From the NCBI GenBank assembly GCA_032622095.1, contig CP136063.1, positions 38,662,106 to 38,726,105 of the forward strand: a stretch of DNA of 64,000 nt. Direction: 5' to 3'. The position numbers and the translations under genes are program-made. The stretch is from Siphonodentalium dalli. Lineage: Eukaryota > Mollusca > Scaphopoda > Gadilida > Siphonodentaliidae. The first letter of the stretch is position 1, and every line of letters begins with the position of its first letter. Of this stretch, positions 10,433 through 20,572 are shown piece after piece. Below the pieces are notes generated by a model. That model saw only the letters and a list, made by a program, of their open reading frames with translations, made no database searches and was not told where the DNA came from.

Positions 10433-11227
10433 ATGGCGAAGCGAACACCCACGAATAACTATCAGTGTCTGGACAAAAGTGATGCACATGAAGAGACCTT
10501 GAATACATCCACTTCTTCATCCGAACATGAGAGAATACTAACAGGAGGTCGTCCATACGAATGTAACATATGCGGGAAAGCATTTAATCTGGTGGGGAAT
10601 TTGACGCGACATAAGATAATCCACACAGGCGATCGTCCATACGAATGTGATATATGTGGGAAAGCATTCAATGATGCGGGACATTTAATTGGTCACATGA
10701 GAATTCACACAGGCGAGCGTCCGTATCAGTGTGAAGTGTGTGAGAAATCATTCGCTCGCTCAAGTACTCTGAGAAGACACAAGCAAACACACACAGGAGA
10801 TCGTCCGTATCAATGCGACATATGTGATAAATCTTACATCCTGAACAGTCAGTTGAGGACACACAAGATAATTCATTCAGAAAATCGACCATTTGAATGT
10901 GAGATATGCGGTAAATCATTTACTCAGTCGGGAACGCGTACCATACACATGAGAGTCCACACAGGAGATCGTCCATATAAGTGCGATATTTGTGATAAAT
11001 CTTACTCACATAACTGTCACCTGACGACACACAAGAGAATACATTCAGAATATCGACCATTTGAATGTGAGATGTGCGGTAAATCATTTACTCAGTCGGG
11101 ACATCTTAATACACATATGAAAATACACACAGAAGATCGTCCGTATAAGTGTGATATGTGTGATAAATCTTACACCCAAAAGAGGTACCTGATGGCACAC
11201 AAGAAATTACATACAAACATAAACTAG
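10433..11227 (+). CDS. C2H2 zinc-finger protein, 8 fingers (264 aa)
   Basis: Predicted nuclear DNA-binding protein. A 43-residue Ser/Thr-rich, acidic N-terminus (STSSSEHE) is followed by eight intact C2H2 fingers with first cysteines at residues 44, 72, 100, 128, 156, 184, 212 and 240. All fingers keep C-x2-C-x12-H-x3-H. Linkers are of two kinds: TGDRPY/TGERPY after fingers 1-3 and 5, and divergent SENRPF, SEYRPF or TEDRPY between fingers 4 and 8. Fingers 4, 6 and 8 carry Tyr in place of the core Phe (DKSY) and alternate with FEC[ED][IM]CGKSF fingers. That is a two-finger duplication unit. No effector domain is visible. ATG 10433 opens the frame, and a polyadenylation signal follows the stop by about 30 bases. 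It is the most complete gene model in the window. Confidence 0.87.
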   Translation: MAKRTPTNNYQCLDKSDAHEETLNTSTSSSEHERILTGGRPYECNICGKAFNLVGNLTRHKIIHTGDRPYECDICGKAFNDAGHLIGHMRIHTGERPYQCEVCEKSFARSSTLRRHKQTHTGDRPYQCDICDKSYILNSQLRTHKIIHSENRPFECEICGKSFTQSGTRTIHMRVHTGDRPYKCDICDKSYSHNCHLTTHKRIHSEYRPFECEMCGKSFTQSGHLNTHMKIHTEDRPYKCDMCDKSYTQKRYLMAHKKLHTNIN

Positions 11228-11254
11228 ATTATATGAATGTGACTTATTCCATTC

Positions 11255-11260
11255 AATAAA
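11255..11260 (+). terminator. Polyadenylation signal AATAAA
   Basis: Canonical AATAAA 28 bases after the TAG stop of the zinc-finger gene at 10433-11227, followed by T-rich sequence. It supports the 3' end of that transcript. Confidence 0.6.
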
Positions 11261-11281
11261 CACTTTCTATAAATTGTGATA

Positions 11282-11485
11282 TTAAAGGTGGTCTATCTCT
11301 TTGTAGACATCTGCTACATAGTTACCGGTACCGGGGTATAAAATATTAGATATGAATCGAAGGCCCACGTCGGAAATACCTCTACCAATTAATATGAATT
11401 ATATTTAAAATATTTTCTGGTTTATAAAAGTGTAGTTGTTTAGCTAACGAACAATGATGTTTACTGCTAAAGATATATTATCTCT
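11282..11485 (+). mobile_element. TTAA MITE family 1, copy B (left part only)
   Basis: Starts TTAAAGGTGGTCTATCTC and follows the family consensus to the TTTACTG region, then ends in a decayed AAGATATATTATCTC terminus against copy C. It is more diverged than the others, so it is an older copy. Confidence 0.7.
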
Positions 11486-11915
11486 TTAAAGATGGATTAT
11501 CTCTTTAAATAACAAATTTAATAGTTGCGTGGGTATAAAATAATAGATATGAACTGAAGACCCCTGTCCGGAAAAGCTTCTATCAATTAATATTGATTTT
11601 ATTTCGAATATTAAATCGGGACCGTTCATGTGTCTATTTTTAGAACAGACAATTCGAATGATGCCGTTATTGTGATAGAGACCACTGGGCTGTTCCTATG
11701 GCTACGCACCGAAAGTCAAATATCCCAGATTGATTGTTTGTATTGTTTTGTTCCATAGCTATACACGATAATGAGTATAATTAACGTTTATTTGTGACAA
11801 AATTGTGCAACAAAATTTCTGATCTCTGTTAACAGTAACCACTTTTGTTCGTTAGCTAAACAACTACACCTTTTTGGACTAGAAAAATGTTTACAAAGAG
11901 ATAATCCACCTTTAA
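11486..11915 (-). mobile_element. TTAA MITE family 1, copy C (internally deleted)
   Basis: Bounded by TTAA at 11486-11489 and 11912-11915, with the right end first. Compared with full copies it lacks about 100 bp before the left terminus: it passes from ...GGACTAGAAAA straight to TGTTTACAAAGAG. Confidence 0.8.
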
Positions 11916-12265
11916 TGTTTTAATAATCTGACTGTCTGGGGTTGTCAGAATTAGCTATAGCAATTTATTTTACTTACAAGAATAGCTGAAGGAGTTGGGA
12001 TGGCACACACGGATTTAACACTTGCTAGTGGATACAACGTTTAGGCACAAAAATGTTTAGTCTTTATTTATACATTGTATTGTCCATGTGAGATACGTAT
12101 GTGGAAGAGTTCAAAGATCACAATGTGTTATTAACGACATGATCTTTCTTTTTAAGACAATTATACACATCTGAATTAGATAAATCTAAGTTAACTGACA
12201 AACATGAGGTACCTTAATAGCTACCGCATTAGCCAGTATTTCTTTTTGAATGTCGTGATCACTAC
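11916..12265. other. Spacer, nothing recognised
   Basis: About 350 bp with no gene or element that I can identify. It runs into a LINE-like fragment. Confidence 0.35.
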
Positions 12266-12267
12266 CC

Positions 12268-12325
12268 TAAATTATTTAGAAATCAGTTCATGGAATGTAA
12301 ATGGTCTATATCAGAAGATTAACAA
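12268..12325 (+). pseudogene. LINE endonuclease N-terminal fragment
   Basis: Encodes LNYLEISSWNVNGLYQKINK. The I-x-SWNVNGL-x3-K signature is the start of the APE-type endonuclease domain of non-LTR retrotransposon ORF2, where the Asn is a metal-site residue. The reading stops being LINE-like at about 12326, where a HINE-like element begins. This is a stub of about 20 residues. Confidence 0.55.
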
Positions 12326-12329
12326 GCAG

Positions 12330-13378
12330 TCGCAGACGGGGTTATCCCCCGCCGAAATATGCAGTTGGGGAAGTGCATTTCCAATAATGTTTGCGGTCTC
12401 CGCCAAAATGTGTACAGGTAGTTGGGGGAAGTGCATTCTCAACAAGAAGTGGAATTTTGCTTGCAAACTCATTTTAGGACTAACAATTTGTGGACATTAG
12501 TCACGTGACATCATCCATTTGAACTAAACTTAATAAACAAAATCCAATAAGTCTGCTGAAAATATCCGGCCGGACCTGGTTTGCGAACTCATTCTCGATC
12601 CTGAACATGTGAACTCTTTGAAATCCGTTGACGTACATTTGTGGAAATGAAACCTGTGACGTCGTCCATTTCTGCACAAAAAAAACAAAGTCCAATAACT
12701 CTGCTGGGAATACCGACCGGACCTGGTTTGCGAAATCGTTCTAAATACTGGTCATGTGAACTCATATACCAAACATCTTTGAAATCCGTCGACATTTGTG
12801 GAAAGGAGCCCTGTGACGTCGTCCATTTGCACACAAAAAATGAACAAAGTCCAATAACTCCGTTTATTTGTGTGTGTGTAAATGGACGACGTCACAGGGC
12901 TCATTTCCACAAATCTCAAAGATTTTTGGTATATGAGTTCACGTGACCAGTATCTAGAACGAGTTCGCAAACCAGGTTTAGCGGGATATTTTCACCAAAG
13001 TCCAATAACTCTGCTGAAAATATCCGGCCGGACCTGGTTTGCGAATTCGTTCTAGATACCGGTCATGTGAACTCATATACCAAAAATCTTTGAAATCCGT
13101 TGACATTTGTGGAAATGAGCCCTGTGACGTCGTCTATTTGCTATTTGGTAAATTCAACAAAAATAATAAACAAAGTCCAATAACTCCGGTAAACATAACC
13201 GGTCGGACCTGGTTTGCGAACTCATTCTAGGTAATGGTCAGGTGAACTCATATCCCACAAATCTTTGAAATCCGTTGACATTTGTTCAAGTGATGACTCT
13301 TACAAAATTCGGGACAAACGGACGGACGGAAGCCATTCCTATACTCCCGCAATTTTCAATTGGGAGGGGGGGGGGGTA
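12330..13378. mobile_element. Pearl/HINE-like tandem element with one inverted unit
   Basis: It opens with a CCCCCGCCGAAAT block. Units of about 150-160 bp follow with the signatures AAGTCCAATAACTCTGCTG, CCGGCCGGACCTGGTTTGCG and TGTGACGTCGTCCATTTG. One unit at about 12876-12993 lies in the opposite orientation. The element closes with GGACGGACGG microsatellite and a terminal hairpin (CTCCCGCAATTTTCAATTGGGAG region, 13343-13365) followed by G11. A second copy of the family starts at 63698. Confidence 0.75.
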
Positions 13379-13539
13379 ATAATGAGAAGCACTCAAAACT
13401 TGAAATCGATGATTTCAAAATTCAACTAAGCTCTGATATTCATGTAGGTAATAATGAGAATGCCAGCTGACCTGGTTATGAATTTGCTATAACATGAGAA
13501 GATCCAGTGCCTCTGGAAAAACACAAATGTGTGATAGTT

Positions 13540-15127
13540 AGGCGGACTGACCTTAAGTCAACACACGAAGAAGCCGATGCGGTCATCGTTAACCAGGTAG
13601 TAAATATTTCAACATGTTCACCCATCGTATAATGGTTGCCGACTACGATCGACATACACAACACTTTCCAGACTTATAGCATAATTGTCCCAGATTTGAA
13701 AGAAATGCACGGATTGAACGGGTGCGACACTGTTGCATCATAAAATTATATTGGTATCGGGAAGTGTTCGGCACTGAAAACACTGCGCAGGGAAAAGCAC
13801 CCATTGAGTATGCTCGGAAATAGTCATATAAATGTAAATGATGTTGTTGACGCAGTCGTGCCTTTAAAGATGGATTATCTCGTTTTAAACATGTATTATA
13901 TAGTTACCGGGGTATAAAGGTGGATTATCTCTTTGTAAACATGTATTATATAGTTACCGGGGTATAAAGGTGGATTATCTCTTTTTAAACATGTATTATA
14001 TAGTTACCGTGGTATAAAGGTGGATAATCTCTTTGTAAACATGTATTATATAGTTACCGGGGTATAAAGGTGGATTATCTCTTTGTAAACATGTATTATA
14101 TAGTAACCGGGGTATAAAGGTGGATTATCTCTTTGTAAACATGTATTATATAGTTACCGGGGTATAAAGGTGGATTATCTCTTTGTAAACATGTATTATA
14201 TAGTTACCGATGTATAAAATATTAGAATCGAAGACTCCTGTCCGGAAATGCTTCTATCGATTAATATTAATTTTATTTCGAATATTTTCTGGTCTAAAAA
14301 GGTGTGGTTGTTCAGCTAAGGAACAATAGTGGTTACTGTTAACAGAGATCAGAAATTTTATGTAACAATTTTGTCACAAATAAACATTAATTAGACTCAT
14401 TATCGCTTATATTTATATATGTGGAACAAACAGTACAAACACTCAATCTGGGACATTGGACTTTCGGTCCGTAGCCATATGAACTGCCCAGTGCTCTATA
14501 TCGCAATATTGTATCATCCGATGGTCTGTTCTAAAAATAGTAACATAAACAGTCCCGATTTAATATTCGAAATAAAATCAATATTAATTGATAGAAGCTT
14601 TTCTGGACATGGGTCTTCATTTCATATCTATTATTTTATACCCAAGCTACTATTTAAAAAAAATTATTTAAAGAGATAATCCATTTTTAATTTTGACGTG
14701 ATGTGATCTCCCGCAATGTAAGAGCACAGCAGAAGCAAGAATAAAAATGTGGTCGTCAAAAGTTGTACGGTCAATGGCGTGTGCTCCAAAATTTAACTCG
14801 TTACCCCCAACCACCGAAGCTTTCGTTGAACATATAAAGCGTGCCCATCTTCCAGTTGCTAAATGGTGACATGCATCAGAAGAATATCCGCCGGATATGG
14901 AGGCAACAAATTTCGCGTGGTTAAATATGGCGACGAACTCGTCCTACCATGGTTGCCGACAACATACCATAGCCCCCGATGTCATACTGAAGCTGATACG
15001 GCGTTCGTGCACCAGCAATTCGCATTTTTCGTCAAAGAGATGTGGGTGTTTGCACGTCATTTTGTTCGTGCCAAGGGGCGCTTTTAGACAACATTGTGAT
15101 GTTCGCGAGAATAACGCGGATCATTAG
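13540..15127 (+). pseudogene. LTGCDT-family C-terminal relic split by a MITE
   Basis: Pieces in several frames: HEEADAVIVNQVVN at about 13563-13604; LNGCDTVAS then IGIGKCSALKTLRREKHP at about 13715-13805, with a stop between; then, beyond an inserted MITE (13864-14690), EARIKMWSSKVVRSMACAPK, LPPTTEAFVEHIKRAHLPV, a stop, EEYPPDMEATNFAW, and a basic Cys-containing tail ending near 15127. The order matches the relic at 2207-2972, but the two differ strongly, so they are separate old copies. The MITE sits between the DAVVPL and EARIK parts and is flanked by TTAA. Multiple frameshifts make the gene dead. Confidence 0.7.
13864..14690 (+). mobile_element. TTAA MITE family 1, copy D, with 7 tandem left ends
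   Basis: The left terminus (GGATTATCTC...GTTACCGGGGTATAAAG) is repeated head to tail. TGGATTATC starts at 13871, 13921, 13971, 14021, 14071, 14121 and 14171, exactly 50 bp apart. The seventh unit runs on into a complete element ending at TTAA 14687-14690. Each repeat junction joins GGTATAAA to GGTGGATT, that is, the subterminal GGTATAAA box fused to the terminal AAAGGTGG. It is inserted in an LTGCDT pseudogene. Confidence 0.9.
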
Positions 15128-15404
15128 GGACATATTTTTCAGTTAGATGATGCAGTGTGGTGTATGAGTTGTGTTCTGTTGGATATTGTCAAAATGTTAA
15201 TTAGTCTTTATTGGCAAGATAACACACACATTTACCATCATGCATACAACGTAATATGTCTCGAAGAACGAATATATACTTTTCGTATCATCTCATAACA
15301 GGCTTGTAATAAATATTCGCGGGCCTGCGGTGTCGTGGTGGTTTCTTTTAGATTCATAGTCGCTTGTTTGGATTGTATTTGTATTCATGATAAAACAAAT
15401 TATT
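15128..15404. other. Spacer between pseudogene and MITE
   Basis: No gene recognised. Confidence 0.35.
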
Positions 15405-15921
15405 TTAAAGGTGGATTATCTCTTTGTAAACATGTATTATATAGTTACCGGGGTATAAAATATTAGATTTGAATCGAAGACTCCTGTCCGGAAATGCTTC
15501 TATCGATTAATATTAATTTCGAATATTTTCAGGTCTAAAAAGGTGTGTTTGTTCAGCTAATAGTGGTTACTGTTAACAGAGTCCAGAAATTATATTGTGC
15601 AATTTTGTCACAAATAAACGTTAATTATACTCATTATCGCTTATATCTGTGGAACAAAACAATACAAACAACCAATCTGTGGCATTTGACATTCGTTTTG
15701 CGTAGCCGTAGGAACAGCCCAGTGCTCTATATCGCAATTCGGTCTCATCCGAATGGTCGGTTCTAAAAATAGTAACATAAACGGGCCCGATTTAATATTC
15801 GAAATAAAATCAATATTAATTGATAGAAGCTTTTCCGGACATAGGTCTTCAGTTCATTCTATTATTTTATACCCACGCAACTATTTAAAATTTGTTATTT
15901 AAAGAGATAATCCATCTTTAA
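15405..15921 (+). mobile_element. TTAA MITE family 1, copy E (full length)
   Basis: TTAA at 15405-15408 and 15918-15921, with both inverted ends present and an interior colinear with copies A, H and L. Only small indels separate it from the other copies. Confidence 0.88.
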
Positions 15922-15965
15922 TAATCATATACAATATTGCATAATTGTCATTTTTATAGCCATCT

Positions 15966-16194
15966 TTAAAGGTGGGTTATCTCTTTGTAAACATGTATTA
16001 TATAGTTACCGGGATATAACATATTAGATTTGAATCGACGTCTCCTGTTCGGAAATGCTTCTATCGATTAATGTTAACTTTATTCCGAATATTTTCTGGT
16101 CTAAAAAAGGTGTATTTTTTCAGCTAACGAACAACAGTGGTTATTGTTGACAGAGACCAGAAATTTTATTTAACAATTTTGTCACAAATAAACG
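15966..16194 (+). mobile_element. TTAA MITE family 1, copy F (left half)
   Basis: Starts with TTAAAGGTGGGTTATCTC and follows the consensus to ...CACAAATAAACG. At its own internal TTAA another family member (copy G) is inserted. The right half of F is missing beyond G. Confidence 0.8.
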
Positions 16195-16358
16195 TTAAAG
16201 ATGGATTATCTCTTTAAATAACAAATTTTAATATTCGAAAAAAAATCAATTTTAATTGATAGAAGTTTTTCCGGACAGGGGTCTTCAGTTCATATCTATT
16301 ATTTTATACCCACGCAACTATTTAAAATTTGTTATTTAAAGAGATAATCCATCTTTAA
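16195..16358. mobile_element. TTAA MITE family 1, copy G (164-bp palindromic derivative nested in F)
   Basis: Both ends are the right-end type (TTAAAGATGGATTATCTC and its complement), leaving a small, nearly palindromic element. The left TTAA (16195-16198) is the internal TTAA of copy F. Confidence 0.8.
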
Positions 16359-17629
16359 CATAATATTCCCAACAAAATAGGCGCAAATCAAATATATTTT
16401 CTTGTACTGCGTGGTGTGCCAAGTGTTGAACCTCAACCAGGTCTAAATACAGAGTGAGCCAGAACTGTGCAGTTTCACCGAACTTCCCGTGCCGAATGTA
16501 TTGTTTGATCAATTTGTATTTGCAAATCAAATCAGCATATTCGACTGATGTCGTGTCATATATGAAATCCCTGACTGAACTAATACTTCTGGTATCTGGG
16601 TATCATGCTTCAACAAGAATCTGCCAAAACAGTAGCTTTTCTAGTGCTTCCAACAATGCACTATGAACAGTCCAACACCGGTTATAATGCTTACAGAAAA
16701 ACACCATTCAACCTCCGTGAAGAGTAAATAACTGCTTGAAACAGAATGTCCTCAAAACCAGAATCTTTCACAGTACCCCCGATTAAACAAAAATTCTCCT
16801 TAATGAAACGGAAATCTCCCAAATGGATAACAACATTATTAAAGCGTTCTGGGAAATTCAAACCAACTTATATGCATTAATTGCTGCCCCGACACCCATG
16901 GTCCCACTAACATGTTAACTTATGTGGCGAGTTTCTGAAGATATACCATATAGTGCTTGATTATTCCTGAAATTGGTGACCTTAGAAGTTAGAACCGATG
17001 GGGGTATTTATGTTAAAACTGTTTTCTTACGATCTTCTCATGAAGCATGTTGTCGGTCTAAGGTATGCCAACATTTATATCTTATCACAGCCTCGTCTTT
17101 AGTATTTATTTGCCTAACAATGACACAGAGACATACACATTGGCATAGGTTTTATTGGGAAATGACTCGTTGATTAAATCAACTCCAACCATGGAAGGTA
17201 AACGTTTTTGAGCCACAATTATGTTAAATTGCTCCACTTGTTCCCTGTTGAACTTTCTTTTTTTCGTTCTGTCAAATATAAGGCAACATGGGGCTCCTCT
17301 TGGAAAGCTACAGTGTGGGTGGAATTAAGAGCCACATGTCTAGCGTGTTTGTGTCTCCAAATTCATGTCAAAATGGTCAACCCAAAAGTATGTCAGAACA
17401 GTTTGATATTTATCTGAAGTTTTAATGGCAATGTCCTACTTGCAAGTAACTGTGCATTTTCAGTCCGTGTGGTCTCGACATCGCATACTAAATTGTAATC
17501 AATGCAATGGCCTAAATGATGTGCCACCTGTATAGGTTTCTTTTGGCCAGTAATATTTTGCAAACCGAGAACCAAGAGAAAATGGTTTGTGGTAATGACT
17601 TTCCCGCGTATGATTAGGAAGGAAGGCAA
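16359..17629 (-). pseudogene. LTGCDT-family N-terminal and middle part, minus strand
   Basis: On the minus strand, successive frames give VITTNHFLLVLGLQNITGQK then HHLGHCIDYNLVCDVETTR (17400-17600), VLTYFWVDHFDMNLETQT (about 17345-17400), HLGDFRFIKENFCLIGGTV then DSGFEDILFQAV (16730-16840), HYNRCWTVHSALLEALEKLL (about 16640-16700) and KFGETAQFWLTLYLDLVE with ENIFDLRLFCWE (16370-16500). From memory, this block order belongs upstream of the DDTD/LTGCDT/LPPT C-terminus in the same repeated uncharacterised family. Stops and frameshifts separate nearly every block. The relic ends abruptly at MITE copy G, and the matching C-terminal blocks lie 1.3 kb away at 13540-15127 on the opposite strand. Confidence 0.65.
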
Positions 17630-18513
17630 AGTAAACGTTTAATTTAATTTTATTCAATATTTTTCTAATTAGTCATGTGGATTACTGATGCATTAGGGTA
17701 TACATGCTTTTGAGATTGGGACATTACAATGCATTATACAGCAATACGGTAGGTATTTGGTTTGACTGGTTGAAACCCCATAAATTTTTAGTTTTTATAC
17801 AAATAGTTAGGCATATATATTGTTAAAGTGTGTAAGATGTTGATTTTTTACACTGAAAACATCTATTTACGAATTAAATTCGTAAAAACATACCCAGTGG
17901 TTCAATGTCTCACAAAAAAAAATTGTATTTTTTTTGAAAAATCTCGAAAAACTCAGAAAGTTTGGGGTAGGGGAAATATTTCTCAATATCTCAACTAAAC
18001 GGATAAGAATTGCACATTAATTAGGTTTTAGTACATCTCATAGTATGTTCTTTGTGTCAGTTTTTGAAATCACATTCAGAGTCTTAGCCTATTCTGTTTA
18101 GCAGTTATCGCATCTTATGTGCGGGTAAAAGTTTGATAATTTCGATATTTTTCATGAAATAAATAAGTTGTTTTAGCAAAAAAAATATTTTGCCTGAAAT
18201 AAAACTATCCGTTCTTTATTGAACTCATATGTAAGACTTTGTGCAATATAAAAACGCTTGGAATATGTTTCTAAACCTAACTTGTGAATTTATATGTATT
18301 TTTTAGTGAATTAAAATATCTTCGGCAAATTTTGAGAGAAAAAAATGGTAAACATGCTGTAGTATCTCTATGCCCCAGCAGATCGCTGATCACCTCCAAT
18401 GTCATAATGCACCTGGAGAATACCTATCAGAAAATACCAGTTGCAATTCCGGTGGCACCTACTTCCACCACAGCCTGGTCTATTGGGGGCGATACCATAT
18501 ACGATAGACAGCA
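17630..18513. other. AT-rich spacer, nothing firmly recognised
   Basis: An open stretch of 77 codons on the plus strand at 18284-18517 has unusual protein-like composition (CPSRSLITSNVIMHLE; IPVAIPVAPTSTTAWS) but no motif I know. It ends at the MITE junction and could be a truncated exon or chance. Confidence 0.3.
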
Positions 18514-19040
18514 TTAAAGGTGGATTATCTCTTTGTAAACATGTATTATATAGTTACCGGGGTATAAAATATTAGATTTGAATCGAAGACTCCTGTCCGG
18601 AAATGCTTCTATCGATTAATATTAATTTTATTTCGAATATTTTCTGGTTTAAAAAGGTGTGTTTGTTCAGCTAACGAACAATGGTGGTTACTGTTAACAG
18701 AGACCAGAAATTATATTGTGCAATTTTGTCACAAATAGATGTTAATTATACTCGTTATCGCTTATATCGTTGGAACAAAACAATACAAACAACCAATCTG
18801 TGACATTTGACATTCGTTGCGTAGCCGTGGGAACAGCTCAGTGCTCTATATCGCAATAAGGTCTCATCCGAATGGTCGGTTCTAAAAATAGTAACACAAA
18901 TGGGCCCGATTTTATATTCGAAATAAATCAATATTAATTGATAGAAGCTTTTCCGGACATAGGTCTTCAGTTCATATCTATTATTTTATACCCACGCAAC
19001 TATTTAAAATTTGTTATTTAAAGAGATAATCCATCTTTAA
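18514..19040 (+). mobile_element. TTAA MITE family 1, copy H (full length)
   Basis: TTAA at 18514-18517 and 19037-19040, complete inverted ends, close to consensus throughout. It is almost identical in its left 400 bp to copy M at 35433, including shared variants such as CAAATAGATGTTAATTATAC and ATCGTTGGAAC, so H and M belong to one subfamily. Confidence 0.88.
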
Positions 19041-19054
19041 GCTAATATACAATC

Positions 19055-19084
19055 CATGTTTACAAAGAGATAATCCACCTTTAA
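19055..19084 (-). mobile_element. TTAA MITE family 1, solo left terminus
   Basis: About 30 bases (CATGTTTACAAAGAGATAAT...CCTTTAA) form an isolated inverted left end that shares its TTAA (19081-19084) with copy J. Confidence 0.7.
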
Positions 19085-19614
19085 AGATGGATTATCTCTT
19101 TAAATAACAAATTTTAAATAGTTACGTGGGTATAAAATAATAGATATGAACTGAAGACCCCTGTCCGGAAAAAACTTCTATCAATTAGTATTGATTTTAT
19201 TTCGAATATTAAATCGGGACCGTTTAGGTTACTATTTTTAGAACAGACCATTCTGGTGATACCATATTGCGATATAGAGCACTGACATGTTCCTACGGCT
19301 ACGCAACGAAAGTCAAATGTCCCAGATTGGTTGTTTGTATTGTTCCACAGATAAATGGCGCTAATAAGTATAATTAACGTTTGTCACGGTGACAAAATTG
19401 TTAAATAAAATTTCTGGTCTCTGTCAACAGTAACCACTATTGTTCGTTAGCTGAACAAATACAGTGTACACCTTTTTAGACCAGAAAATATTCGAAATAA
19501 AATTAATTTTGATCGATAGAAGCATTTCCGGACAGGAGTCTTCGATTCAAATCTAATATTTTATATCCCGGTAACTATATAATACATGTTTACAAAGAGA
19601 TAATTCACCTTTAA
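19081..19614 (-). mobile_element. TTAA MITE family 1, copy J, nested in K
   Basis: Full length in minus orientation, TTAA at 19081-19084 and 19611-19614. The sequence after the right TTAA (CGTTTATTGTGACAAG) is the interior of another copy (K) starting at that family's internal TTAA, so J inserted at that site. Confidence 0.82.
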
Positions 19615-19712
19615 CGTTTATTGTGACAAGATTGCGCAATCAAATTTCTCTGTTAACAGTAACTACTAACTACAACCACACTTTTTTAGACCAGAAACTA
19701 TTCGAAATAAAA
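19615..19712 (-). mobile_element. TTAA MITE family 1, copy K (interior fragment)
   Basis: About 100 bp of family interior (GTGACAAGATTGCGCAAT ... GACCAGAAACTATTCGAAAT) trapped between nested insertions J and L. L interrupts it at a second TTAA (AATAAAATTAA). Confidence 0.75.
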
Positions 19713-20241
19713 TTAAAGATGGATTATCTCTTTAAATAACAAATTTTAAATAGTTCTGCGGGTATAAAATAATAGATATGAACTGAAGACCTATGTCCGG
19801 AAAAGCTTCTATCAATTAATATTGATTTTATTTCGAATATTAAATCGGGCCCATTTATGTTACTATTTTTAGAACCGACCATTCGGATGAGACCGTATTG
19901 CGATATAGAGCACTGGGCTGTTCCTATACGGCTACGCAACGAATGCAAATGCCACAGATTGGTTGTTTGTATTGTTTTGTTCCACAGATATAAGCGATAA
20001 TGAGTATAATTAACGTTTATTTGTGACAAAATTGCACAATATAATTTCTGGTCTCTGTTAACAGTAACCACTATTGTTCGTTAGCTGAACAAACACACCT
20101 TTTTATACCAGAAAATATTCGAAATAAAATTAATATTAATCGATAGAAGCATTTCCGGACAGGAGTCTTCGATTCAAATCTAATAAGTTATACCCCGGTA
20201 GCTATATAATACATGTTTACAAAGAGATAATCCACCTTTAA
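19713..20241 (-). mobile_element. TTAA MITE family 1, copy L (full length)
   Basis: TTAA at 19713-19716 and 20238-20241, minus orientation, complete. It is inserted in fragment K. Any open frames inside are shared by all copies in both orientations and carry no protein motif. Confidence 0.85.
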
Positions 20242-20572
20242 ATGGTAGAATTCTTGGAGAATCCAGAGGGAAGTTAACTTTCCATGGATATAATCTATCT
20301 AATTTTGATGATGATGATGATATGACATGTGCAACTTTTCGAAGAGCCTCACTGTTAACTAAATATAAAGCATTTCTACACAACAGGGACTGCTCTGTAA
20401 TCTCCCATCCGGTTAACGTGTGGAATGGTCGACGTGTCCGGTCGGACATTATCGTTTCAAACTTCCAATCTTAACAGCTGGACAAATCATGGAGCACTTC
20501 GTGGATTTTGTTTTGTTTCATTGTTTTTCTTTAGTCAGTGAACGATTTCTGACATGTATCGCACCGATATTG
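20242..20572. other. Spacer downstream of the minus-strand zinc-finger gene
   Basis: Between MITE L and the 3' end of the zinc-finger frame. It contains a GATGATGATGAT run near 20306. No other gene is recognised. Confidence 0.35.

Noticed and set aside
13864-14220. CRISPR-like regular 50-bp repeats
   Set aside because: They are head-to-tail copies of a MITE end without spacers.
19724-20071. 115-codon minus-strand open frame
   Set aside because: It lies wholly in a MITE copy; the same frame is broken in most other copies and has no motif.
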